Shown one piece after another: positions 36,010 through 45,095 of a DNA stretch of 49,994 nt (within the stretch, counting starts at the first letter, position 1; every line of letters starts with the position of its first letter). The notes under the pieces are model-generated. The model saw only the letters and a program-made list of their open reading frames with translations, had not been told where the DNA came from and searched no databases. Source of the DNA: a bacterium (GTDB lineage: Bacteria > Calditrichota > Calditrichia > RBG-13-44-9 > J042). The stretch spans positions 1 through 49,994 of the forward strand of contig WFTQ01000045.1 in assembly GCA_015485355.1 (NCBI GenBank). The letters are read 5' to 3'. The translations under genes were made by a program, and so were the position numbers.

Positions 36010-38058
36010 ATGAGATATTTATGGGTTGGTTTATTGCTGGTATGGGGCGGCACGGTATTGGCCCAACCGGATTCTTTGACTACTCAGCAGATTGAAAAAA
36101 TTACCCGGGAAGCCCGACACAAGGAACGGGTAAACCGGATCCGGGCATTCCATCGGTTGTGGACCGCGGCTCGACCCGATTCTGCCGATTTTGATGCCAT
36201 CTACTACGAATTGGATTTGAAGATTTCGGTTTCCCCCCGCCGGTTTATCGGTACGGTTAAGGGGGTGTACCGCAGCAACGTCGACGGCCTATCCGGGATT
36301 ATTCTGAATTTTGATTCTCGAGAAGATTTGAGCACCCCCTGGCAGGATTTTCAGGTAATCGGTCCCGTCCGGAGCTGGCAACACGAAAACTGGAATCTTT
36401 ACCTGCAGTTCGATACGACCTTTGCCGCCGGCGATACCTTTTCCATTACCATTCACTATCGGGGCATCCCGCGTCGGGGGGGATTCCAAGCATTTGCGTT
36501 TACCACCAACATTTACGGAGATACGGTCATCTCCACCCTGAGCGAACCGTACCTGGCTCAAACCTGGTGGCCTTGCAAAGACGATCCTTCCGATAAAGCC
36601 GATTCGGCCAGGATTATCGTGACCGTACCGCGCGACTATCTGGTGGCCTCCAACGGCGTGTTGGTGCGAAATCAATTGTTGCCCGATAGCAGTCGGCGCC
36701 GGTTCGTCTGGAAAGTGACCTATCCGATCACCACCTATTCCATTTCATTGGCCATATCGAAATATACCCATTTTACCGACAGCTGGGAATATGCCCCGGG
36801 TAAGGAACTGCCGCTGGAGTATTACGTCTATCCGCGGATGTACAAAACCGCTGTCGAAGCCTTTCAAACCGTTCCGAATATGTTGGATGTGTTTTCCCGA
36901 TGGTTCGGTTTATATCCGTTTATAAGAGAAAAATATGGCCACGCCCAGTTTGAGTGGGGCGGCGCCATGGAACATCAAACCATGACCAGCATCGGGGGCG
37001 TCTCCACCAGTTGGGAATATATTTATGCTCATGAATTGGCTCACCACTGGTTCGGCAATCTGGTCACCTGTCGAACCTGGGGGGACATCTGGCTGAACGA
37101 AGGATTCGCCTCTTATTGCGAAGCCCTTTATTACGAGGCCGTCAATGGAAGGCAGGCCTACCACGACTACATGAATGCCAAACTGCCCTATATCGCTAAC
37201 TGGGGGAAAGAAGCCGTGTATCGTTACAATACCGACGACCCCTGGGAAATCTTCAGTAGTACGGTCTACGACAAGGGAGCCTGGGTGCTTCATATGCTGC
37301 GTTATGTGGTGGGGGATTCGGCTTTCTTTCGAATTTTATACGAATATCCCAACGATCCTCGATTTCGCTACCGTTCCGCTTCTACCGCCGATTTTCAGTC
37401 CGTTTGCGAAGCCGTGAGCGGGCAAGAGCTGCAGTGGTTTTTTGATCAGTGGATTTACCAACCCTATTATCCCTACTACTACTGGGGCTATAATGTGACC
37501 CAGAAGGATACTGTGTATGAAATATACATTCAAGTGGAACAGGAGAAACGGCCGGAATGGTTTACCAGCTATGTGTTCCAAATGCCTCTGGAATTTGAGA
37601 TTCGATATCAGGATGGAAGCAGCGAACGCGTACGCTTTTGGAATACCACCCGTGCCCAGACGTTTGTCTTCACCCGGAACAGGATAGTGGATACCGTGAT
37701 TTTTGACCCGGATCGCTGGATTTTGAAAAAATCCAGGCGGGTGTTGGTTTCCATCCCCGATACCCATACACCGCCCGTGGCTCAGTTCCGGTTGTATCCA
37801 AACCATCCCAATCCCTTCAACGGGGAGACCACCCTTTCGTTTGATCTGATGCGACCGGATCACATCCGCCTGGAAATTTACGACCTACAAGGCCGACGGG
37901 TCAAAACCTTGCTCAACGGGTTCCATGCCTCCGGGCGTTTCTCGGTGGTTTGGAATGCCACCGACGAAAAGGGAACAGTGGTTTCGGGCGGGGTCTATTT
38001 TGCCGTTATCCGCGGAAGCGGTGTTAAAGATGTCCAAAAAATGGTGTTTATCCCCTGA
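36010..38058 (+). CDS. Secreted M1-family zinc metallopeptidase with T9SS sorting domain
   Basis: A 682-aa protein with signal peptide (1-18, ending VLA|Q). M1 N-terminal beta domain about 60-270; catalytic domain with zinc site HELAHHWFGN (H341, H345) and third ligand E364 in WLNEGFAS; substrate motif GGAMEH (317-322), where classical M1 aminopeptidases have GxMEN. The last 90 residues (593-682) are a T9SS type A sorting domain starting FRLYPNHPNPFNGETTLSFD, with IYDLQGRRVKTL and GVYFAVI. It should be exported across both membranes and act on peptides outside the cell. GGAGG lies ten bases before ATG 36010. Monocistronic; the 196-bp gap before it holds no clear promoter. Confidence 0.93.
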   Translation: MRYLWVGLLLVWGGTVLAQPDSLTTQQIEKITREARHKERVNRIRAFHRLWTAARPDSADFDAIYYELDLKISVSPRRFIGTVKGVYRSNVDGLSGIILNFDSREDLSTPWQDFQVIGPVRSWQHENWNLYLQFDTTFAAGDTFSITIHYRGIPRRGGFQAFAFTTNIYGDTVISTLSEPYLAQTWWPCKDDPSDKADSARIIVTVPRDYLVASNGVLVRNQLLPDSSRRRFVWKVTYPITTYSISLAISKYTHFTDSWEYAPGKELPLEYYVYPRMYKTAVEAFQTVPNMLDVFSRWFGLYPFIREKYGHAQFEWGGAMEHQTMTSIGGVSTSWEYIYAHELAHHWFGNLVTCRTWGDIWLNEGFASYCEALYYEAVNGRQAYHDYMNAKLPYIANWGKEAVYRYNTDDPWEIFSSTVYDKGAWVLHMLRYVVGDSAFFRILYEYPNDPRFRYRSASTADFQSVCEAVSGQELQWFFDQWIYQPYYPYYYWGYNVTQKDTVYEIYIQVEQEKRPEWFTSYVFQMPLEFEIRYQDGSSERVRFWNTTRAQTFVFTRNRIVDTVIFDPDRWILKKSRRVLVSIPDTHTPPVAQFRLYPNHPNPFNGETTLSFDLMRPDHIRLEIYDLQGRRVKTLLNGFHASGRFSVVWNATDEKGTVVSGGVYFAVIRGSGVKDVQKMVFIP

Positions 38059-38502
38059 AAGGAGAGGGAACGCCTTTTTTCACCCTTGTGCGAGTGGGTA
38101 TTCCCTCGTCTGTGATGGGTTTTTTCTGAAAGGTGGTGAGTGGTTCCCTATGAGCGGCCGTTTTCTGGGGCCCGTTTGTTGGGTCCGGGGAACGGGTGAG
38201 GGCTGCGGTGCGGTCGGCAGACGCCTGGTGCAAACCCGTGGGTTTGCTCCAACCAAATTCTGGATGAGTGTGTTGTATAGCGGGCTGATCAGGGGTGCGC
38301 CCTGCCGGTTCCTCCAGGACCACTAAACCCGGGTACTTCCATCGGGCGATGAGGCCCGGGGTAAAACCCCGTCCGGGATTACGCGTACGAGGGGATTGGT
38401 CTGTAATGTTCCGGTCGCGGATGAAGAACTCCGGCTGAAACCGATCGTTCAGCGTGAATGTTCCCCTTTTTGCCCCCGAATAACCGTCCTGGTGAAGGCC
38501 TT
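38059..38502. other. Gene-free 444-bp region with hairpins
   Basis: Between the convergent peptidase and DUF58 genes. Open frames here are Pro/Arg-rich and lack ribosome sites and family patterns, so I call no gene. Two perfect inverted repeats are visible: GCAAACCC/GGGTTTGC (38230-38247) and CGGGGT-AAA-ACCCCG (38357-38371). The stretch 38370-38460 (ATTAC...GTAAT, CCGG pairs) could fold further. It may be a dispersed repeat or structured RNA; nothing proves either. Confidence 0.45.
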
Positions 38503-39414
38503 TCACATCAGCCGCTGGCGTTTAAGCAAAAACCGAATCAGAGCCTTATCAAAAGGTTCCCGAGTAAAGATATTCTGAAAATCCACTTGCATGTTGTAAC
38601 ATCCCGTGCGCAGAGATTTGTAAAACGCCTCGATGAGGTTCCGATAATCCCGGCGGATCAAATACGGTTGGGTTTTCATTTCATCTCCGCTTTCCAGATC
38701 CACAAAGGTCACTTCATCGGTAAAGTCGAAAAACCAGTCTTTGGGGTCGAGGATATTAAAGACCAGCACCTCGTGGTTATAATAGCGGAAATGGCGAATA
38801 CCTTCGAGAATTTTATCCGCGTCTTCATACAGAAATTCGGAGAGCAAAATAATCAATCCCCGACGTTTGATTTTCTCCGCCATCAGGTGCAACGTTTCGC
38901 TGACCGATGTGCTTACCGGTTGTGGTTCGGCCTGCTCCAGGCTCCGAAACAGGAATTTCAGGTAAGAGGGGGTGGACTTGGGAGGAAGATATTTCATCAG
39001 TTTATGGGCGAACAATCCCAGACCCACCGCGTCCCGCTGTTTTATTAAAATATAAGCCAGGGCAGCCGCCAGATAGGTGGCGTATTGCAACTTGGTGATA
39101 CCATGGCTGGTGTAGCCCATGGAACCGGAAACGTCCAGCAGTAAATATGCTTTCAGATTGGTTTCTTCTTCATATTGTTTGATGTAAAAGCGATCTGTGC
39201 GCCCATAAACCTTCCAGTCGATATCCCGGATGTTGTCTCCGGGCATGTATTGCCGGTGTTCGGAAAATTCCACACTGAATCCATGAAAGGGACTTTTATG
39301 CAAGCCCACTAAAAATCCTTCCACAATAAATTTGGCGATCAATTCCAGATTCTTTACCCGGGCCACTACTTCCGGGAGAAGATAGTGGCGTTCGTTGCGA
39401 TCCTGATCGGTCAT
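38503..39414 (-). CDS. DUF58 domain protein with vWA-like core
   Basis: A 303-aa cytoplasmic protein. The DUF58 motif is clear: GFSVEFSEHRQYMPGDNIRDIDWKVYGRTDRFYIKQYEEET (pieces: FSEHRQYMPGDNIRDIDWK, TDRFYIKQYEEE), followed by LLLDVSGSMGY, a DxSxS MIDAS-like metal site, and a Rossmann-type vWA fold to the end. DUF58 proteins usually sit beside a MoxR AAA+ ATPase; here none is adjacent. Role unknown, possibly envelope stress or protein maturation as for other MoxR-linked families. ATG 39414 has AGGA nine bases upstream; upstream in-frame codons lack a site. Divergent from trxB. Confidence 0.9.
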   Translation of the reverse strand: MTDQDRNERHYLLPEVVARVKNLELIAKFIVEGFLVGLHKSPFHGFSVEFSEHRQYMPGDNIRDIDWKVYGRTDRFYIKQYEEETNLKAYLLLDVSGSMGYTSHGITKLQYATYLAAALAYILIKQRDAVGLGLFAHKLMKYLPPKSTPSYLKFLFRSLEQAEPQPVSTSVSETLHLMAEKIKRRGLIILLSEFLYEDADKILEGIRHFRYYNHEVLVFNILDPKDWFFDFTDEVTFVDLESGDEMKTQPYLIRRDYRNLIEAFYKSLRTGCYNMQVDFQNIFTREPFDKALIRFLLKRQRLM

Positions 39415-39485
39415 TCGAGGAATCCTTGTTGTGCTTCTGTGTCGAGGGTAAATTAAGGGCCGGGGGGAGGAAGGCAAAACGAATT

Positions 39486-39513
39486 TTGAAATCCATGTAT
39501 CTCTCCTTACATT
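39486..39513 (+). promoter_or_regulatory. Promoter of trxB
   Basis: TTGAAA (39486-39491), 16-nt spacer, TACATT (39508-39513), about 68 bp before the trxB start. Good -35 and acceptable -10. Confidence 0.45.
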
Positions 39514-39581
39514 GATGAATCTAAATCTTTTGATTTTTGAAAGCGCAAGAGGTCATGGTTAAATTGATAGGAGATGGGGTC

Positions 39582-40541
39582 ATGGAAGTGAAGGGGCATT
39601 ATAAGGTGCTGATTATAGGTTCAGGGCCGGCGGGTTTGACCGCGGCCATCTACGCGGCGCGGGCGGAGTTACGGCCCCTGGTCATTGAGGGGTTGCAACC
39701 CGGTGGACAATTGACCATAACCACAGAGGTGGAAAATTTTCCCGGTTTCCCGGAAGGTATTCTGGGGCCGGAACTGATGAATCGGATGCATGCGCAAGCG
39801 GAAAAATTTGGTACCGAGTTTTATTTTGGTACCGTCACCCGGGTCGATTTTTCCAAACGGCCGTTTGAAGTGGAGGCGGAGGGAAGCCGATTTACCGCCG
39901 ATGCGGTCATCATTGCCTCGGGTGCCTCCGCCCGATTGCTGGGCCTGGAATCGGAAAAGCGGTTGATGGGACGTGGGTTGAGCGCCTGCGCCACTTGCGA
40001 TGGGTTTTTCTTTAAAGACAAACATGTGGTCGTGGTGGGAGGGGGGGACTCCGCCATGGAAGAGGCGATTTTCCTTACCAAATTCGCCCAACGAGTCACC
40101 GTCATTCATCGGCGGGACAAACTCCGGGCCTCCCGGATTATGCAAGAACGTGCCTTTCAAAATCCCAAAATCGATTTTCTTTGGAACAAAGTGGTGGTGG
40201 ATATTCTGGGCACACCCGAAGAAGGGGTACGGGGTGTGCGCCTGAAGGACACCTTGACGGACCAAACAATGGAGTTCGCCTGCGAGGGGGTGTTTCTGGC
40301 TATCGGGCATGTCCCCAATACCCGGATTTTTGAAGGCCAGCTGGAACTGGACGACAAAGGGTATATCATCACCCAGAAGGGTAGCACCCGTACATCGGTG
40401 AAAGGGGTGTTCGCGGCCGGGGATGTTCAGGACTCCATCTACCGCCAGGCGGTCACGGCTGCCGGTAGTGGTTGCATGGCCGCCTTGGATGCCGAACACT
40501 ACCTGGCCGAATTGGAATTGGAAGATCACCGGAACAAGTAA
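39582..40541 (+). CDS. trxB: Thioredoxin reductase
   Basis: A 319-aa FAD/NADPH enzyme reducing thioredoxin. FAD-binding [16 protein letters not shown] near the N-terminus, redox-active CATC at 136-139 within [14 protein letters not shown]-binding [16 protein letters not shown] with HRR following, and the FAD motif [34 protein letters not shown] (pieces: [22 protein letters not shown]). ATG 39582 has AGGAG eight bases upstream; two earlier in-frame starts are less suited. Normal length. No thioredoxin gene in the window. A CGGGCGG/CCGCCCG stem lies 30 bp after the stop (40571-40599). Confidence 0.95.
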   Translation: MEVKGHYKVLIIGSGPAGLTAAIYAARAELRPLVIEGLQPGGQLTITTEVENFPGFPEGILGPELMNRMHAQAEKFGTEFYFGTVTRVDFSKRPFEVEAEGSRFTADAVIIASGASARLLGLESEKRLMGRGLSACATCDGFFFKDKHVVVVGGGDSAMEEAIFLTKFAQRVTVIHRRDKLRASRIMQERAFQNPKIDFLWNKVVVDILGTPEEGVRGVRLKDTLTDQTMEFACEGVFLAIGHVPNTRIFEGQLELDDKGYIITQKGSTRTSVKGVFAAGDVQDSIYRQAVTAAGSGCMAALDAEHYLAELELEDHRNK

Positions 40542-40679
40542 TCCTTTCCTGGAAAGTACCCTGGAAATGCCGGGCGGTATAGCCGGTGGCGGCCGCCCGT
40601 TCCCACAGAGTGGATGCCCTGCCGCTGAGAAGGGGCGCCGTGTCGGTGAACCGATTCTTACCCAAAGGCCTCCTGTCCG

Positions 40680-41744
40680 TTAAGGCCGCGAGGCGATCAG
40701 ATTGGAGAGAGCCAGTTTAATTAAAAGAGGGGGTTCAATGGTATCTGTGGGATAAGAGGCCACATTGGTGCTCACACTGAGCTTTATGGGGCCGGAGCGT
40801 TTGTAGCGAAATTCCATGTCTTCCAGTTCCCGTCGGATTTTATTTGCCAGTCCCCAGGCGTCCGGTTTGGTGGTTTCGGGAAGGAGCAATAAAAACGTGT
40901 TATTATCGTAATGGAAAGAGACGTCAAAATAGCGGGTGTTGTGGTGGAGGTATTCCGCTATCTGTTTCAGGATGACATCCCGGAGGGAACTGCGGTAAAT
41001 TTGAACAATTTTCCCGAAATTATCGATGCGCACGGATAATAAGGACAGTGGGTGTTGAAAACGCTGGGATCGGCGGAATTCGGCTTCCAGAAATAGGGCG
41101 AGCGTGTGGCGCCGGAACATGTGGGTGAGCGGGTCCCGCCAGCTTTGTTTATTCAGAATATCCACCCGTTCGCTGCGCAACATGGCGCTGATCATGGGTT
41201 CGGTGAGTTGCATCAACACGTTACGGTCGGCGTCCGAGAAGCTGTTCACCCGTCTCTTATGAAGCTTCAGCACACCGATGGGGTGTTGGTGGGGATGGGC
41301 CAGGGGCAGATACAACAGGCAGCCCCGGGGCGGTTGGGGTAGACCCAAAAAGGCGCCGAGACGGGCCTGAGAGATGTCCGGCACATAAATCATCTTGTTC
41401 TGTAAAAAGGCCTGCCCCACAAACCCCTCCCCGGGTTTATAAAAAATTTCCCGGAGCTGACGCTTGGCAAATCCATGAGAGTACCGGGCCAGCAACCAAT
41501 CCTGGCGCTCTTGATACAGGAAAAAGGCGAAATTCTCGGTCTGAAAAAACTCCAGAAGAATTTTCCGAATCGCCCGGATGAAGTCCCGAATATCGAACAC
41601 CCCGTTCAGTAATTGAAGGGCGTTATAGAGCCGGAGAAGTTCTTTAATCTGGTGGGTCAGCAGGTTATTGATGCTCTCGATCTCGGCGAATTTATCTTCC
41701 AGCTCTTCGATTTTTTTCTGTATGTTGGAAATTGAATGCGTCAT
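40680..41744 (-). CDS. GAF protein with degenerate GGDEF domain
   Basis: A 354-aa cytoplasmic protein. Coiled coil about 5-45, GAF domain about 50-190, and GGDEF-fold domain about 200-350 (starting DPLTHMFRRHTL). The active-site loop, which should read GGDEF, is DNNTF (280-284), so cyclase activity is not expected. R271-YF-D274 sits exactly at the RxxD inhibitory-site position relative to the loop (compare RAID-LPC-RYGGEEF in PleD), so c-di-GMP binding remains possible. Probably a signalling receptor combining a GAF-sensed ligand with c-di-GMP. Convergent with trxB; ATG 41744 is the only start near the coiled coil. Confidence 0.85.
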   Translation of the reverse strand: MTHSISNIQKKIEELEDKFAEIESINNLLTHQIKELLRLYNALQLLNGVFDIRDFIRAIRKILLEFFQTENFAFFLYQERQDWLLARYSHGFAKRQLREIFYKPGEGFVGQAFLQNKMIYVPDISQARLGAFLGLPQPPRGCLLYLPLAHPHQHPIGVLKLHKRRVNSFSDADRNVLMQLTEPMISAMLRSERVDILNKQSWRDPLTHMFRRHTLALFLEAEFRRSQRFQHPLSLLSVRIDNFGKIVQIYRSSLRDVILKQIAEYLHHNTRYFDVSFHYDNNTFLLLLPETTKPDAWGLANKIRRELEDMEFRYKRSGPIKLSVSTNVASYPTDTIEPPLLIKLALSNLIASRP

Positions 41745-42107
41745 AAATTTATTGATTCTTAAGGGTTACGATAAATTAAGCCTCTGGCGATAAAAGTCAA
41801 TATTTTATTCAAAAATTTTTCTGCTTATTCCGTGATCGCCGTCAATCCCCGAAAGCATTTTCCCCCTTAGGGAAAGGGGGAATGCTGAAGCTGTTTATCC
41901 GGGGACGAAGCAGCGGGATTGGACGAGGCTGTTCGGAACCCGACAAACCAAAATACGGAATAGGGACGGCGTGATTTCCGTTCCGTTTTATCTTCGGAAT
42001 GTCTTTTAAGTTTGGGGGTATTGAGACGAAAATATGGGTGAGCCAAAGGAGATGGCGAATGGAAATTCAATTGATTTTATAACATTCATAAACTATATTT
42101 TTGTATT
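41745..42107. other. Divergent intergenic region with imperfect hairpin
   Basis: 363 bp between the GGDEF-like gene (leftward) and the TPR gene (rightward). No gene seen. It contains an imperfect hairpin GCATTTTCCCCCTT (41855-41868) and AAGGGGGAATGC (41874-41885), and the TPR-gene promoter at its right end. The leftward promoter could not be fixed among the AT-rich bases 41745-41830. Confidence 0.5.
42071..42099 (+). promoter_or_regulatory. Promoter giving an apparently leaderless TPR transcript
   Basis: TTGATT (42071-42076), 17-nt spacer, TATATT (42094-42099). The start codon ATG 42108 lies 9 bases after the -10 box, where transcription would begin, and no ribosome binding site exists. Suggests a leaderless or near-leaderless mRNA. 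Confidence 0.6.
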
Positions 42108-43976
42108 ATGATAAAATTAAAACGATTTTTGCTGGTTTGTTTTGTCGCCGTCATTACCACCGCATCTATCTCACCGATGTTTGCTCAAGCCCGACGCGTG
42201 GTAGGGGTGGTCTTCTTTAAAAACAAGGGGAAAATTTCCCATAACTGGGTGGCCTGGGGCATCGAATATCTGCTTTACGATAAATTGAAAAATATCAATG
42301 GTGTTTCTGTTTACGAAAAAGAAACCCTCAACCGGGTGCTCAAGAAATTACACATTCGCAATTCGGCGGATGTGGATGTCCGCAAGGCTTTTACGGTGGG
42401 CAAATTTACCGGCATCGAAATTCTGTTTACCGGAAGTTATGCCGTCCGGGCCCAGAAAATTGCTATGGAATTCAAGGTGTTAAGCACGTATACCGGAGCC
42501 CCTGTCTTCGAAAAAATTTATACCGGGTCCCTGTCGCAAATGTTCGATCTTTTCAATCAGGCCTTAAACGAGGCCCTCAACACCATTCAAATTCCCTTAT
42601 CGGACAAGGAAAAGGATTATTTGTTTGGCAAGCCGACCGTTTCTTTAAAGGCTTTCGAATCTTATTGTAAGGCATACGTGGAAATCAGTCGGGGTTCGCC
42701 CATGGAGATGATCGCCGGGTATTTCCAGCGGGCCATTCAAGAAGACCCTAATTTCTGGGAGGCCCCCTACAATTTAGGGGTCATTTATTACAATTTCGAC
42801 CTTTACGACAAGGCGCAACAGCAATTCGAGCGCGTGATCCAGAAGCGGGAGGATTTTTACAAAGCCTATTTCGGTAAAGGAGTCATTTTTTATCTCCAAA
42901 AGAAATATCGTCGGGCGATTCGTCAGTTTAAAACGGTGGTATCGCTGTACCCGGAACACGATCGCTCTTATTACTACATGGGCATATGCTATACCCGTTT
43001 AGATTCGTTGCGCAAGGGCATTCAATCCCTGGAAAAGTCCATCGAACTCAATCCCAATTATGCGCCGGCTTATTATCAGCTGGGATTGGCGGACATGCGG
43101 CGGCGCTGGTTTAAGAAAGCCATTGTCAGCTTTAACAAGGCCATCAAACTGAATCCGGATTATTACCAGGCGCACAATGCCTTAGGAGAAGCCTATTATG
43201 CTTTGAACATGTTCGAAGAGGCGATCATTGAATTTCAAAAAACCATCCGGTTACAGCCGCGCTTTGCCACGGCATATTTTAATCTGGGAAATGCGATTTA
43301 CAAAAAAGGCGCCCTGGAAGAAATTGTGGATGCGTTCTGGGCTTTAATGGAAATTGAGATCGTTCCCGGGGAAAAGCCCGGGGAAACACCTCCAATACCC
43401 GGCACCACCGATCTGGCGAAATTACGGGAAAAATCCCGGATCAAAGACCCCGCCAAAATTTACCGCCGCATGGTACGCAATTACCGAATGGCTTTAAAAT
43501 ATGATCGAAAATTTTTTGAAGCCAGTTATAATCTTGGCTTGACCTACGAGAACCTTTCCATGCCCGATTCCGCAGAATATTATTATCGGATGAGTATACG
43601 GATCAAACCGGACCTGGCCCAGGCCCACATGCGACTGGGAAAGCTGTATGAGCAAAGGAAGGCGTTCGATCTGGCATTGAAAGAGTTTGAAGAGGTGGTC
43701 AAGATCGAACCGCGATACTTTGCGGCAAATCCCAAATTGGGAGAACCCTACCGTTACGTCAATATTATCGATCTGGTGCTGCAGAAGTTCCAGGCCCGGC
43801 TTCAACGGAATCCCCGTGATCGGGAAGCGCTGAAAGTGGTAGGCAGGATTTATTTCAGTCTGGGGCGTTTTGGCCAGGCGGAGCAATATTTTCAACAACT
43901 GGTGGAAGTGAATCCCAACGATCGCCTGGCCCGCCAGACCCTTCGGGAGATTCGACGTAAACTGCGGAAGTTGTAG
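42108..43976 (+). CDS. Secreted TPR-repeat protein
   Basis: A 622-aa protein with a signal peptide (1-27, ending MFAQA). Residues about 28-165 form an alpha/beta domain (VVGVVFFKNKG, NWVAWGIEYLLYDKL, VYEKETLNRVLKKL, GIEILFTGSY) of the kind seen in CsgG/FlgO-like or TolB N-domain-like periplasmic modules; I am not sure which. From about 200 to the end are around ten tetratricopeptide repeats (for example APAYYQLGLADMRRRWFKKA, ATAYFNLGNAIYKKGALEE), interrupted by a Pro-rich insert near 425-445. A periplasmic scaffold for protein complexes is likely. No ribosome binding site; ATG 42108 follows the promoter directly. Confidence 0.85.
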   Translation: MIKLKRFLLVCFVAVITTASISPMFAQARRVVGVVFFKNKGKISHNWVAWGIEYLLYDKLKNINGVSVYEKETLNRVLKKLHIRNSADVDVRKAFTVGKFTGIEILFTGSYAVRAQKIAMEFKVLSTYTGAPVFEKIYTGSLSQMFDLFNQALNEALNTIQIPLSDKEKDYLFGKPTVSLKAFESYCKAYVEISRGSPMEMIAGYFQRAIQEDPNFWEAPYNLGVIYYNFDLYDKAQQQFERVIQKREDFYKAYFGKGVIFYLQKKYRRAIRQFKTVVSLYPEHDRSYYYMGICYTRLDSLRKGIQSLEKSIELNPNYAPAYYQLGLADMRRRWFKKAIVSFNKAIKLNPDYYQAHNALGEAYYALNMFEEAIIEFQKTIRLQPRFATAYFNLGNAIYKKGALEEIVDAFWALMEIEIVPGEKPGETPPIPGTTDLAKLREKSRIKDPAKIYRRMVRNYRMALKYDRKFFEASYNLGLTYENLSMPDSAEYYYRMSIRIKPDLAQAHMRLGKLYEQRKAFDLALKEFEEVVKIEPRYFAANPKLGEPYRYVNIIDLVLQKFQARLQRNPRDREALKVVGRIYFSLGRFGQAEQYFQQLVEVNPNDRLARQTLREIRRKLRKL

Positions 43977-44210
43977 CGGCTCCCTACGCCGGGATTTTCA
44001 GCACCTTTTCAGGGCCGACATCCTATCCCTCCTACCGGCGGACCTGCCCGGAGTACGGCTCGATGGGAATGAAAAAGATCGTCGGGCAAAATTCCGGAAA
44101 GGAACTTGGAACGCGCTTCAGGGGTAGGGCGTCGCTTCCACCGGGATGGTTTTTCCCCCTGGGGAATGCCTGTGTTCACTCTCTGCGGCATCGGAGCCGG
44201 CGGATGAGAA

Positions 44211-45095
44211 TCAGAAGCGGCGGGAGGTTTCAATGCCGCCCTTGCCTTCCCGGGGTTCCTCCTGCAGTTCCTCCAGCACTTCTTTAAAAATATCCCACAG
44301 ACTGGTTTCCTTTTCTTCTATGGGGACCTCCATCGGGTGAGCCTCGCCGTCCATCTGTTCGATGATGCCCGGCAGATCGTTGATTTGCGTTACCACAGCG
44401 TCCGGCACTTCAGTCCGTTTCCGGGGTTTTTGAGGCCAGTTGGGAATGGCATCCAGGGAGCTGAAATAGAGTCGTTCTCGATCGGTTTGAGGAAAAATCC
44501 CCTTTTCCCGGGAGTTTAATTTCAAAAGCACTGTTTTTATACCCAGGGACTTTGCCGGCACTATATCGTTATCGATGCGGTCTCCGATCATGATGGCATG
44601 TTGCGGTTCCGTACGGGTCTTTTCCAGTGCCAGCTGAAAGATGCGGGGATCCGGTTTTTTTATGTGGACTTCTTCGCTGAGGACGACCACCTTAAAAAAC
44701 TGCTGAAAGCCGAATTGTTTGATAAACCGGTGGGCTGTCTGCGGCTGATTCGCCACAATGGCCAGAGTGTAAAATCGGATCAGGTTTTGCAGGACGTAGC
44801 GCACACCGGGAATGGCTCGAATGTATCCCGGGGCCCGCCGGCGGGTAAAGTACTGGATTTCTTCTTTGAAACGCTTCCACTCCCAATCCGGTAAAACCTG
44901 ACGGGCGATCGTCCAGTGGGGGGCCGGATCCCCGAAGTCGTCCACCAGCTCCTCCCGCGTTTTTATGATGCGTTCAAAGGTCCACCCGGGATCGTGTTTC
45001 CGAAGATAATACCACAAAATTTCGTAGTACTTAAAACGCAAAATGTCCTCATTAATCAACACATCCCCGATGTCGAAAAAAACGGTCTTAATCAC
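44211..45095 (-). CDS. HAD superfamily hydrolase with C-terminal extension
   Basis: A 294-aa protein. HAD motifs: I, FFDIGDV (nucleophile D8; the usual +2 Asp is Gly10, with Asp at 11); II, IVANQP, where Ala replaces the usual Ser/Thr; III, KKPDPRIF; IV, MIGDRIDNDI. The cap is inserted after motif I (about 15-90). After about residue 225 comes an acidic tail (EEKETSLWDIFKEVLEELQEE) not part of the core. The changes in motifs I and II make phosphatase activity uncertain. GTG 45095 with GGAG upstream overlaps the AmgK-like gene by 8 bp, so the two are coupled. A role with that kinase in sugar phosphate metabolism is inferred. Confidence 0.85.
   Translation of the reverse strand: MIKTVFFDIGDVLINEDILRFKYYEILWYYLRKHDPGWTFERIIKTREELVDDFGDPAPHWTIARQVLPDWEWKRFKEEIQYFTRRRAPGYIRAIPGVRYVLQNLIRFYTLAIVANQPQTAHRFIKQFGFQQFFKVVVLSEEVHIKKPDPRIFQLALEKTRTEPQHAIMIGDRIDNDIVPAKSLGIKTVLLKLNSREKGIFPQTDRERLYFSSLDAIPNWPQKPRKRTEVPDAVVTQINDLPGIIEQMDGEAHPMEVPIEEKETSLWDIFKEVLEELQEEPREGKGGIETSRRF

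Noticed and set aside
37925-38326. 133-aa rightward open frame at the end of the peptidase gene
   Set aside because: Starts inside the sorting-domain coding region in another frame and has no recognisable features.
38048-38506. 152-aa leftward open frame between peptidase and DUF58 genes
   Set aside because: Biased Pro/Arg/Thr composition, no ribosome site, no family pattern, overlaps both neighbours.
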